Below are positions 16,539 to 23,640 of a DNA stretch of 64,000 nt, piece after piece. The notes beneath the pieces are model-generated. The model made no database searches. It saw only the letters and a list, made by a program, of their open reading frames with translations, and was not told the DNA's origin. A program made the translations under genes and the position numbers. Numbering within the stretch: position 1 is the stretch's first letter; every line of letters begins with the position of its first letter. The DNA is from Streptomyces hydrogenans (GTDB lineage Bacteria; Actinomycetota; Actinomycetes; Streptomycetales; Streptomycetaceae): contig NZ_BNBS01000034.1 in the NCBI RefSeq assembly GCF_014656075.1, positions 1 to 64,000 of the forward strand. The letters run 5' to 3'.

Positions 16539-17911
16539 GCGAGGCGGAGAGGGCCCGCTTCGAGCGGTGCGGGGTGGTGACGGTCGTGCCCCGCTCGGCG
16601 GGCGGACCGACGCTCGGCGACGACCCCGCGCTGCTCCTGCGGCACGGGGTGGAGGCGTTCCTCCCGGCCCCCGGCACCGTGGACCGGCTGGCCGACGCGT
16701 ACGCCCGCGAGGGCCTCGCCGTGGAGGCCCGCACCGAGGTGGGGCTCACCGTCTCGGGCCCCCCGGACCTGCTCGCGGAGGTCTTCGGCCACCCGGTGCG
16801 GCCGGTGCGGAACAAGTACATCCGGGAGACCGTCCGCCACGAGTTCGCCGCCGCGGGCCCGCTCCGCTCCAGGCCGCACCCCGATCTGGTCGCGGAGGTA
16901 CGGGTGCCCCGGGCGGGCTTCGAGCTGGCCGCCCCGCCGCCGCCCCGGGCCGTCCCGCCGCTGCCCCGCGACCCCCGCCGGCTGCGCCTGCCCGAGGACG
17001 CGGTGCGGCTCGCGGGCGCGGGGCCGGCGCACGAGGCCGGGAACCGCGGCGACGGCGTCCGGGTGGTGATGGTCGACACCGGCCTGTACGACCACCCGCA
17101 CCACCGCGCCCACGGCTACCGCACCTCGGTGGTCCCCGCGCTGTCCGCCCTCGATCCCGCCGTGGACGAGCGCGGCCACGGCACCGCCATGTCCGCCCTG
17201 CTGCTCGCGGTCGCCCCGGCGGTCGAGCTCACCATGGTCAAGATGGCCTGCGAGAGCTTCTCCTTCCCGGTGGCGGCCTTCCAGCGGGCGGTGGAGCTGG
17301 CCCCGGACGTCATCTCGTGCAGCTGGGGCACCCTGCGCGCCGAACCGCACCTCCACCTGGAGGTCGCCGACGCGGTCCGGCGCGGGATCACGGTCCTGTT
17401 CGCCGCCGGGAACGGCTCCACGGACCGGCGCACCGCCATGTTCCAGTCCGTGGCGACGCCGGGCGCGATCACCGTCGGCGGCGTCCACGTGACGCCGGAC
17501 GGCCGCAGGCGCGCGGCGGACCTGGCGTCCAGCTACCGCTCGGACGTCTTCCCGGGCCGCCGGGTCCCCGACCTGTCCGGGCCGTGCGGCATGCTGCCGC
17601 ACGGCGACTACGTGGTGTTCCCGACCCAGCCGGGATGCATGTTCGACCGCCGCAACAGCGCCTACGACGACACCGCCCCGGACGACGGCTGGCTGGTCTC
17701 CAGCGGGACGTCCGGGGCGACGGCCTACGCGGCCGGGGTGGTGGCGCTCGCCGTGGGGCGGGGCGTCGGCAAGGGGCGGGCGCTGACCGCGGCGGACCTG
17801 GCGGACGCCTGTCTGCCGGTGACGGAGGGGCGGACCCAGACCGGCGACGACTGCGGAGGGGCCTGCCCGAACGATGCGGTGGGCCTCGGCCTGCTCACCG
17901 CCCCGGCCTGA
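16535..17911 (+). CDS. Subtilisin-like (S8) serine protease without export signal
   Basis: A 458-residue S8 protease with an intact triad: Asp181 in VVMVDTGLYD, His215 in DERGHGTAM, Ser393 in SSGTSGATAYAAG, plus oxyanion Asn293 in FAAGNGS. About 140 N-terminal residues, including GLAVEARTEVGLTVSGPPDL, resemble a propeptide of the I9 or pro-kumamolisin kind. A Pro-rich linker follows. No signal peptide or membrane anchor is present, so it should act in the cytoplasm. It closes the operon with a GTGA overlap. A cytoplasmic protease in a non-ribosomal small-molecule operon is unusual. It might process a protein-bound intermediate, cut a peptide product, or act in self-resistance. No ribosomal precursor peptide was found. 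Confidence 0.85.
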   Translation: MSEAERARFERCGVVTVVPRSAGGPTLGDDPALLLRHGVEAFLPAPGTVDRLADAYAREGLAVEARTEVGLTVSGPPDLLAEVFGHPVRPVRNKYIRETVRHEFAAAGPLRSRPHPDLVAEVRVPRAGFELAAPPPPRAVPPLPRDPRRLRLPEDAVRLAGAGPAHEAGNRGDGVRVVMVDTGLYDHPHHRAHGYRTSVVPALSALDPAVDERGHGTAMSALLLAVAPAVELTMVKMACESFSFPVAAFQRAVELAPDVISCSWGTLRAEPHLHLEVADAVRRGITVLFAAGNGSTDRRTAMFQSVATPGAITVGGVHVTPDGRRRAADLASSYRSDVFPGRRVPDLSGPCGMLPHGDYVVFPTQPGCMFDRRNSAYDDTAPDDGWLVSSGTSGATAYAAGVVALAVGRGVGKGRALTAADLADACLPVTEGRTQTGDDCGGACPNDAVGLGLLTAPA

Positions 17912-17914
17912 CCG

Positions 17915-17938
17915 GGCCGGGTCCGACCGGACCCGGCC
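17915..17938. terminator. Bidirectional terminator between the protease and ilvE genes
   Basis: A perfect 10-bp stem GGCCGGGTCC / GGACCCGGCC with a four-base loop lies in the 44-base gap between converging genes, marking the end of the plus-strand operon. Confidence 0.75.
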
Positions 17939-17955
17939 GCCGGGGGCGTGCCCGC

Positions 17956-19041
17956 TCAGACGAGGCGCCGCATCCAGCCGTGCGGGTCCTCGGCGCGCCC
18001 GAACTGGATGTCCACCAGCCGGCGGCGCAGCCGCATGGTGACCGAGTCCTCGGCGGCGGTGTCCGGGGCGGTCACCTCGCCGCCCTCCCAGACGAGACGG
18101 CCGACGGGGGTGACGACGGCGCCGGTGCCGCAGGCGAACACCTCGCGGATCTCGCCGGTGCGGGCGCCCTCCTGCCACTCGCGGATGTCGACCTGCCGCT
18201 CCTCGACGTCGAGGCCGAGCTCCTTGGCGAGGGTGAGGATGGAGGCCCGGGTGACGCCCTCCAGGATGGTGCCGAGCTCGGGGGTGACGAGACGGCCGTC
18301 GCGGGTGACGAAGTACAGGTTCATGCCGCCGAGTTCCTCGACGTACCGCCCCTCGGTGGCGTCCAGGAAGCAGACCTGGTCGCAGCCGTGCTCGCCGGCC
18401 TCCAGCATGGGCGCGAGGCTGGCCGCGTAGTTGCCGCCGCACTTCGCCGCCCCGGTGCCGCCGCGCCCGGCCCGGGTGTACTGGTCGGAGAGCCAGATGG
18501 AGACGGGCTTCACGCCGCCGGAGAAGTACGGGCCGACCGGCGAGGCGATGACCATGTACGTCACCTCGGCCGCGGGCCGCACGCCGAGGAACGCCTCGGA
18601 GGCGAACATGAACGGCCTCAGGTAGAGGCTCTGTTCGCCCTGGTCCGGCACCCAGTCGCGGTCGGCGCGCACCAGTTGGGTGACGGATTCGAGGAAGACG
18701 TCGACGGGCAGCTCCGGCAGGGCGAGCCGGCGGGCGGAGCGGTTGAAGCGCTCGGCGTTGGCCTCGGGCCGGAAGGTCCACACCGAACCGTCCGCGTGCC
18801 GGTAGGCCTTCATGCCCTCGAAGATCTCCTGGGCGTAGTGCAGGACGGCGGCGGCCGGGTGCATCGGGATGGGGGCGAACGGCACGACGGCCGCGTCCCG
18901 CCAGCCGCCGTCCTTCGTCCAGACGACGCGGGCCATGTGGTCGGTGAAGTACTGACCGAACCGGGGGTCCTGGAGGATCTCGGCGCGACGGGCGCTGCTC
19001 GCAGGTGCGGGGTTGGCCTCGATCGTGAACCGCACACTCAT
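17956..19041 (-). CDS. ilvE: Branched-chain amino acid aminotransferase
   Basis: A 361-residue IlvE of fold type IV that interconverts Leu, Ile and Val with their 2-oxo acids. The PLP lysine is Lys200 in GGTGAAKCGGNYAAS. Other hallmarks are VLHYAQEIFEGMKAY, LYLRPFMFASE, VEELGGMNLYFV and FACGTGAVVTPVG. It may be the housekeeping enzyme, but it lies convergent to the biosynthetic operon that already holds two family members, and I believe the main Streptomyces ilvE is usually elsewhere. It could therefore be an extra copy feeding branched-chain units into the pathway. The ATG has only a modest ribosome site. Confidence 0.88.
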   Translation of the reverse strand: MSVRFTIEANPAPASSARRAEILQDPRFGQYFTDHMARVVWTKDGGWRDAAVVPFAPIPMHPAAAVLHYAQEIFEGMKAYRHADGSVWTFRPEANAERFNRSARRLALPELPVDVFLESVTQLVRADRDWVPDQGEQSLYLRPFMFASEAFLGVRPAAEVTYMVIASPVGPYFSGGVKPVSIWLSDQYTRAGRGGTGAAKCGGNYAASLAPMLEAGEHGCDQVCFLDATEGRYVEELGGMNLYFVTRDGRLVTPELGTILEGVTRASILTLAKELGLDVEERQVDIREWQEGARTGEIREVFACGTGAVVTPVGRLVWEGGEVTAPDTAAEDSVTMRLRRRLVDIQFGRAEDPHGWMRRLV

Positions 19042-19132
19042 CGCGGGGACCTCTCGCTACTGTGGTGCTGTGTCGGGTGGCGGCAGGCACCCTAGCCTGA
19101 GGGCGGTCGTGCGGCAAGGAGACGGATCGCGA

Positions 19133-19561
19133 GTGGTGCCCCACGCGGAGTGGACGCAAGACCTGGTCGGGAGACGGGTGTTGTGCGTCGGGACGGACCT
19201 GGTGGACGTGGCCGACATGCGGGCCGCCCTGGCCCGGCAACCACGCTTTCGGACCAAGGCGTTCACCGAGGCGGAGCGCGCCTACTGCGATGTCCTCGAC
19301 GACCCGGCGGAGCGGTACGCGGTCCGGTTCGCGGCGAAGGAGGCGGTGCTGAAGGCCCTGGGGACCGGCCTCTCCGGCGCGGCCCTCACCGAGATCGAGG
19401 TGCGGCGGGCCCCCGACGGCCGGCCCTCCCTCGTCCTGCTCGGCCGCGCGGCGGCCCTCGCGGAGGCGGCCGGCGTCCGCTCCTGGCTGGTCAGCCTCAC
19501 CCACACGGCGACCCGGGCGCACGCCTTGGTGGCGGGGGTCGGCGCGGGCGACCGGCGGTAG
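19133..19561 (+). CDS. AcpS-type 4'-phosphopantetheinyl transferase
   Basis: It converts apo carrier proteins to the holo form using coenzyme A. The family signature is present: VGTDLVDVADM with the metal-binding Asp, then FTEAERAYC and RFAAKEAVLKALG, and finally VSLTHTATRAHALV. The start is uncertain. The GTG at 19133 follows AAGGAG at 11 bases; a GTG at 19178 would give a 127-residue protein nearer to the usual size. The sequence looks unlike the usual single AcpS of streptomycetes, so it may be a second enzyme. It diverges from ilvE and lies under 5 kb from the stand-alone carrier protein, its plausible client. Confidence 0.8.
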   Translation: MVPHAEWTQDLVGRRVLCVGTDLVDVADMRAALARQPRFRTKAFTEAERAYCDVLDDPAERYAVRFAAKEAVLKALGTGLSGAALTEIEVRRAPDGRPSLVLLGRAAALAEAAGVRSWLVSLTHTATRAHALVAGVGAGDRR

Positions 19562-19627
19562 CCCCGCTCGTTCCGGCCGGCCGGGGTTGCATGATGTCCC
19601 CACAGGTTTCGAGAAGTTGGGGGAAGC

Positions 19628-20311
19628 ATGGGTCGGGACGAGATCGAGGTGACCGAGCGGACTCGGTTGCGGCGGATGCGGGAGAAGGGGTCGCACCGTC
19701 GGGCGGATCTCGACGCGGTGCTGGCGGCCGGATGGCTGTGCCACCTCGGGGTGACCGTGGACGGGGTGCCGATGGTGGTGCCGACGGCGTACGGGGTCGA
19801 GGGGGACCGGCTGTACGTGCACGGGTCGGTGGCCAGCCGGAGTCTGGTGCGGGCGCCGGACACCACGGTCTGCGTGACCGTGACGCACGTGGACGGGCTG
19901 GTGCTCGCGCGGTCGGTGTTCGAGCACGGGGTGAACTACCGGTGCGCGATGGTCTACGGCGTGCCCGAGCTGGTGACCGACCCGGAGGAGAAGCTGCGGG
20001 GGCTGCGGGCGCTGACCGAGCAGAGCAGCCCGGGGCAGTGGGAGTACGTGCGCCGGCCGAGCCGCAAGGAGCTGGCGGCCACCTCGCTGCTGGCGCTGGA
20101 CCTCACCGAGGCGTCCGTGAAGACGCGGAGCGGGCCGCCGGACGACGGGGACTCCGAGGACGCGGAGCTCGGGCTGTGGGCCGGGGTGCTGCCGGTGGTG
20201 ACCACCTTCGGCGTACCGGTGCCCGACCCCGCGCTGCCGGCGGAGCTGGCCGCGGCCGTACCCGGGCACATCGCCGGGCGGGCCGGGACGAGTGCCGACG
20301 GGCGGGACTGA
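19628..20311 (+). CDS. Pyridoxamine 5'-phosphate oxidase-like FMN-binding split-barrel protein
   Basis: A 227-residue flavin-binding split-barrel protein of the NimA/PNPOx-like kind. It contains the usual first strand LCHLGVTVDGVPMVVPTAY, then LYVHGSVASRSL and NYRCAMVYGVPELV. Members bind FMN or F420 and act as oxidoreductases or nitroimidazole-resistance proteins; many are uncharacterised. The ATG is preceded by a GGGGGAAGC site. It seems to be a single-gene unit between acpS and the sigma factor. Confidence 0.8.
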   Translation: MGRDEIEVTERTRLRRMREKGSHRRADLDAVLAAGWLCHLGVTVDGVPMVVPTAYGVEGDRLYVHGSVASRSLVRAPDTTVCVTVTHVDGLVLARSVFEHGVNYRCAMVYGVPELVTDPEEKLRGLRALTEQSSPGQWEYVRRPSRKELAATSLLALDLTEASVKTRSGPPDDGDSEDAELGLWAGVLPVVTTFGVPVPDPALPAELAAAVPGHIAGRAGTSADGRD

Positions 20312-20383
20312 GGAAGCGGGGCGGGGGCCCGGGCGGGCGCCGAGGCCCGGGGCCGGTGCCGGGCGTCCGGTCCCGGGCCGTTC

Positions 20384-21160
20384 CTACGGCGTGGCGATCG
20401 CCCGGCGGGAGACGTGGGGCGGGTCGGCCAGGACGTCGATCGAGGTGATCGGGCCGGCCGGGGCCGTGAAGACGTAGACCGCGTCCGGGGCGGCGACCAG
20501 GCCCGGGGTGCCGTCCACCAGGACCGGGCGGGCGATCGCCGCGCGGGCGCCGAGGTCGCGGGCGACGGCCGGGGCGCCGTGGCCGGGGCGGACCCCGCCG
20601 CGCACGGCGCCGGGGTCGGCGCGCTGGCCGGCGTCCGGGTCGAGCAGGGCGAGCAGGGCCGCCGGGTCGCCCTCGCGGGCGGCGGCGAGGACCGCGTCCA
20701 CGGCCGTGCGGAGGCGGGCCGGATCGGACGGGGGCATCTCCTCGGTGCCCCGGGCCCTGGCCCGCGCGCGGGCGCCGATCTGGCGGACGGCCGCGGGGGC
20801 GCGTTCCAGGACGAGGCCGAGGGTCTCGTACGGGACGTCGAAGAGGTCGTGGAGGACGAGGACGAGCCGCTCCGCCGGGGTCAGGCCGGGCGAGGGGCCG
20901 GGGGCGTCCGACCAGGGGTCCCACGGGTCGGTTCGGCGGGCCTCGCGGGCCCGGAGCCGGCCGAGACAGACCCGCGCCAGGACGGCCTCCGGGGGCGGGC
21001 CGGGATCGGGGACGGGCCCGGGTCCCCGGCGGGCGCGGGGACCGGGGCCGTACGAGGCGAGGGCGCGCTCCGTGGTCCGGACGGCCCGGTCCGCCTCGGG
21101 GGCGGAGCCGAGCAGTCCGAGGGCCATCGCCCGCAGCCGGGCGCGCGGGACGGTGTGCAC
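20384..21160 (-). CDS. ECF41-like sigma factor with SnoaL-like C-terminal domain
   Basis: About 259 residues. The N-terminal part RLRAMALGLLGSAPEADRAV matches region 2 of group-41 ECF sigma factors, but the part after it is shortened and rich in Pro/Gly/Arg. Region 4 is recognisable: LTPAERLVLVLHDLFDVPY and LERAPAAVRQIGARARA. The last 110 residues look like the fused SnoaL-like regulatory domain. The frame runs further upstream to 21199; the GTG at 21160 is preferred because it begins directly after the DUF6479 gene. The weak region 2 leaves open whether it still starts transcription. Confidence 0.68.
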   Translation of the reverse strand: MHTVPRARLRAMALGLLGSAPEADRAVRTTERALASYGPGPRARRGPGPVPDPGPPPEAVLARVCLGRLRAREARRTDPWDPWSDAPGPSPGLTPAERLVLVLHDLFDVPYETLGLVLERAPAAVRQIGARARARARGTEEMPPSDPARLRTAVDAVLAAAREGDPAALLALLDPDAGQRADPGAVRGGVRPGHGAPAVARDLGARAAIARPVLVDGTPGLVAAPDAVYVFTAPAGPITSIDVLADPPHVSRRAIATP

Positions 21161-21161
21161 G

Positions 21162-21545
21162 TCAGTCGCCGTGTCCGGTGCCTCCGCTGCCGAAGCCACC
21201 GCTGGAGATCCCGCCCCACTTGCGCTTCTCCTCGCTCGGTGGCGTGGGCGAGGTCTCGGTGCCGCCGCCGTCCTTCAGCTGGTACGGCATGAGCCGGTGC
21301 TCGCCGTCGGTGTGCGGCATCTCGGTGCCCCGGCGGTACTCCGACATCTCGCCGGGGATCGCGCCGGTGTCCGGGCGGTGCGGCTGCTCTTCGGGCTCGG
21401 GTGGGCGCGGCTCGCGGGTGCGGACCCGGTAACCGAACCAGAAGGCCCCGATCAGGATGGCGACGAGAACGAGGCCGCCGAGTACTTGTCCCAGACCTGA
21501 CTGCCAGACCCCAGCGGCCAGGATCTCTGCGCTGAGAGTGTTCAT
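21162..21545 (-). CDS. DUF6479-like single-pass membrane protein
   Basis: A 127-residue protein with one membrane segment near the N-terminus (VLGGLVLVAILIGAFWFGY), followed by an Arg-rich stop-transfer region and a polar tail with EEQPHRPDTG and DGEHRLMPYQLKDGGG. The tail pattern matches the Streptomyces DUF6479 family as I recall it. The function is unknown. The start is the ATG at 21545; a longer reading frame upstream has no membrane or domain support. It lies two bases from the sigma factor gene and probably shares its transcript. Confidence 0.75.
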   Translation of the reverse strand: MNTLSAEILAAGVWQSGLGQVLGGLVLVAILIGAFWFGYRVRTREPRPPEPEEQPHRPDTGAIPGEMSEYRRGTEMPHTDGEHRLMPYQLKDGGGTETSPTPPSEEKRKWGGISSGGFGSGGTGHGD

Positions 21546-21715
21546 ACCAAAAGGATTACCCGATTCCGCTTCTTTGGATGCGTTCGAGAGCGGGTTCGAT
21601 GAAACATTTCCCCGGCCCCGCCGCGTCGAAGGGGTGTGACGCCACCCGGGCGAGCCCGCCGCTCGCTCAGGGCGACCGCACGTCACCACACGCGACCGCA
21701 ACGGAGAGGAGGGGC

Positions 21716-22225
21716 ATGAGAACGTCCCGCGCGGACGAGTTCCTGGAGTTCGCCTCGGCACGCACGGGTCAGCTGTTCCGCTCGGCCTGCCTGCTGACCA
21801 GCGGGGACGTCCACCTCGCCGAGGACCTCACCCAGGAGACGCTGGGCAAGATGTACGCCCTCTGGGGGCGGGTCGCCCGGATCGGCAACCCCGCCGCGTA
21901 CGCCCAGACCGTGCTCGTCCGGACGTTCCTCAGCCACCAGCGCCGGCGCTCCGCCACCGAGCGCCCGCTGGGCGAACTGCCCGACCACACCCCGGACGAC
22001 GGCACCGACCCGCTGCTGCGGATCGCCCTCCTCGACGCGCTCGCCGCACTGCCCCCGAAGGACCGGGCGGTCGTGGTGCTGCGCTACTGGGAGGACCGCA
22101 GCGTCGAGGAGACCGCCGACGCCCTGCACACCAGCTCCGCGGCCGTCCGCACCCGCTGCACCCGGGCGCTCGGCAAGCTGCGGCAGCGACTCGGCGGCAG
22201 CATCGGCGAGTTCGCCACCCGCTGA
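21716..22225 (+). CDS. SigE-family ECF RNA polymerase sigma factor
   Basis: A 169-residue ECF sigma factor. Region 2 is FASARTGQLFRSACLLTSGD followed by AEDLTQETLGKMYALWGR; region 4 is ALPPKDRAVVVLRYWEDRS and HTSSAAVRTRCTRALGKLR. The actinobacterial SigE-family pattern (ACLLTSGD, YWEDRSVEETA) is clear. The ATG is preceded by GAGAGGAGGGG. The next gene encodes a one-pass membrane protein, its probable regulator or partner. Confidence 0.9.
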   Translation: MRTSRADEFLEFASARTGQLFRSACLLTSGDVHLAEDLTQETLGKMYALWGRVARIGNPAAYAQTVLVRTFLSHQRRRSATERPLGELPDHTPDDGTDPLLRIALLDALAALPPKDRAVVVLRYWEDRSVEETADALHTSSAAVRTRCTRALGKLRQRLGGSIGEFATR

Positions 22226-22285
22226 CCCGGCCGCCGGACCGCTTTCCTTCTTTCACCCCTTTCGAGCAGAGACGGTGATCTCGTC

Positions 22286-23605
22286 ATGTCCCAGCACGAA
22301 CACCACGACCCCGAGGGCGGGTTCGCCGACGAACTCGGCTCCGCGCTCCGCAGCACCGGAGAGAGCTTCGGCCTCGACGGCCGGCCCGAACTGGTCTCCG
22401 GCGGGCTCGCCCGCGGCCGCCGCCGGCTGCTGCGCCGCCGGCTCGCCGTCACCGGAGGCGCCCTCGCGCTCGCCGGCATCGGCATCGGCGGCGTGTACGC
22501 CGGCTCCGTCCTCACCCCCGGAAAGTCCGCCGAGAAGGCGTCCGTGGCGGCCCCCAGGACCCCCGCGCCGACCGCCACGCCGACCCCCGGGTCGACCGGG
22601 GAACCCGCCTCCGACTCGCTGAAGCCGGGCATGGCGGAGATCCCCCTCTCCCAGATCGCGGACGTCCTCAAGGCCAACACCCCGGCCGGCCAGTGGCGGT
22701 TCGACGGCCTCGACGGCACCGGCCAGGCCCTCGGCGGCGTCTACGACGACGGCCGGGGCGAGGCCGCCGTCGGCATCTCCCTCTCCCGCGCCGGACGCGG
22801 TCCGGACGCCGGCCTCGACATGGTGACCTGCCCCGAGCAGGCGTACGTCCCCTACGACCGCTGCGTCGAGGGCCGGATCGCGGACGGCTCCCGGGTGATG
22901 GTCATCGAGGGCTACGAGTACCCGGACAAGCGCGAGGAGACCAAGAGCTGGCGGGCCGTGCTGCTCACCAAGGACGGCTTCCTGGTCGACGCGAGCGAGT
23001 ACAACGCGCCCATCGAGAAGGGCGGCACGATCACCCGGGAGGACCCGCCCTTCACCGCCACCCAGCTCAAGAAGCTCGTCGCCGCCGAGGCGTGGCGGCC
23101 GCTGCTCCGGCAGATCCCGCCGCTGCCCACCGCGCCCGCCCAGCCCGGCAAGGCGCCCAAGGCGCCGCCGCGGATCGCCGGCAACGGCGTGCAGAACACC
23201 CTGCGGGCCCTGCTGCCGAAGGGGCTCACGGTCGCCGACAAGGGCGGCGAGGGCGAGTTCGCCTTCGTCGTCGTCGACGACGGCAAGGGCAAGAGCCTCG
23301 TCCAGGTCAACGTCCAGTACGGCATGGGCGGCGCCTCCGGCGACCTCTTCGGCTCCGGCGACGTCACCACCCTGCCCGACGGCCGCAGGGTCAAGCTCAC
23401 TCAGCAGCCCGGCGAGAAGGGTGGCGAGGGCGTCGTCTGGTGGACCGCCGACACGATGACCAGGGCCGGCTTCCGCGTCGTCGTCTCCGCCTTCAACACC
23501 GGCGCCCAGCACGAGGCCGCCACCCGGGCCGAGCCCGCGCTCACCATGGAGCAGCTCAAGACGATCGCCCTCGACCCGAAGTGGGCGAAGATCCCGGCCA
23601 AGTAG
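22286..23605 (+). CDS. Single-pass membrane protein paired with SigE-type sigma factor
   Basis: A 439-residue protein. A cytoplasmic head of about 50 residues ends in GRRRLLRRR, a membrane helix follows (about 53-74, rich in Gly/Ala/Leu), then a Pro/Thr-rich linker and a large extracytoplasmic domain with two cysteines (TCPEQAYVPYDRC). It has no zinc-binding anti-sigma motif. By position 60 bases after a SigE-type sigma gene, it is likely the membrane-bound partner that senses an envelope signal. I do not recognise the external domain. Confidence 0.7.
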   Translation: MSQHEHHDPEGGFADELGSALRSTGESFGLDGRPELVSGGLARGRRRLLRRRLAVTGGALALAGIGIGGVYAGSVLTPGKSAEKASVAAPRTPAPTATPTPGSTGEPASDSLKPGMAEIPLSQIADVLKANTPAGQWRFDGLDGTGQALGGVYDDGRGEAAVGISLSRAGRGPDAGLDMVTCPEQAYVPYDRCVEGRIADGSRVMVIEGYEYPDKREETKSWRAVLLTKDGFLVDASEYNAPIEKGGTITREDPPFTATQLKKLVAAEAWRPLLRQIPPLPTAPAQPGKAPKAPPRIAGNGVQNTLRALLPKGLTVADKGGEGEFAFVVVDDGKGKSLVQVNVQYGMGGASGDLFGSGDVTTLPDGRRVKLTQQPGEKGGEGVVWWTADTMTRAGFRVVVSAFNTGAQHEAATRAEPALTMEQLKTIALDPKWAKIPAK

Positions 23606-23640
23606 GCCGGTACCACGGGGGAAAGGGCGGTACGCGGACG

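Noticed and set aside
4052..19561. RiPP cluster (radical SAM, protease, ATP-grasp)
   Set aside because: No precursor peptide, no recognition-element domain and no lanthipeptide or cyclodehydratase gene was seen; the adenylation and carrier pair points to a non-ribosomal route.
3855..19561. Integrative element inserted at tRNA-Thr
   Set aside because: No integrase, excisionase or repeated tRNA 3' end was found; kept only as a low-interest question.
16409..20269. A 1286-codon minus-strand open frame
   Set aside because: It covers ilvE in another frame and lies antisense to the S8 protease and AcpS genes; composition is that of a shadow frame.
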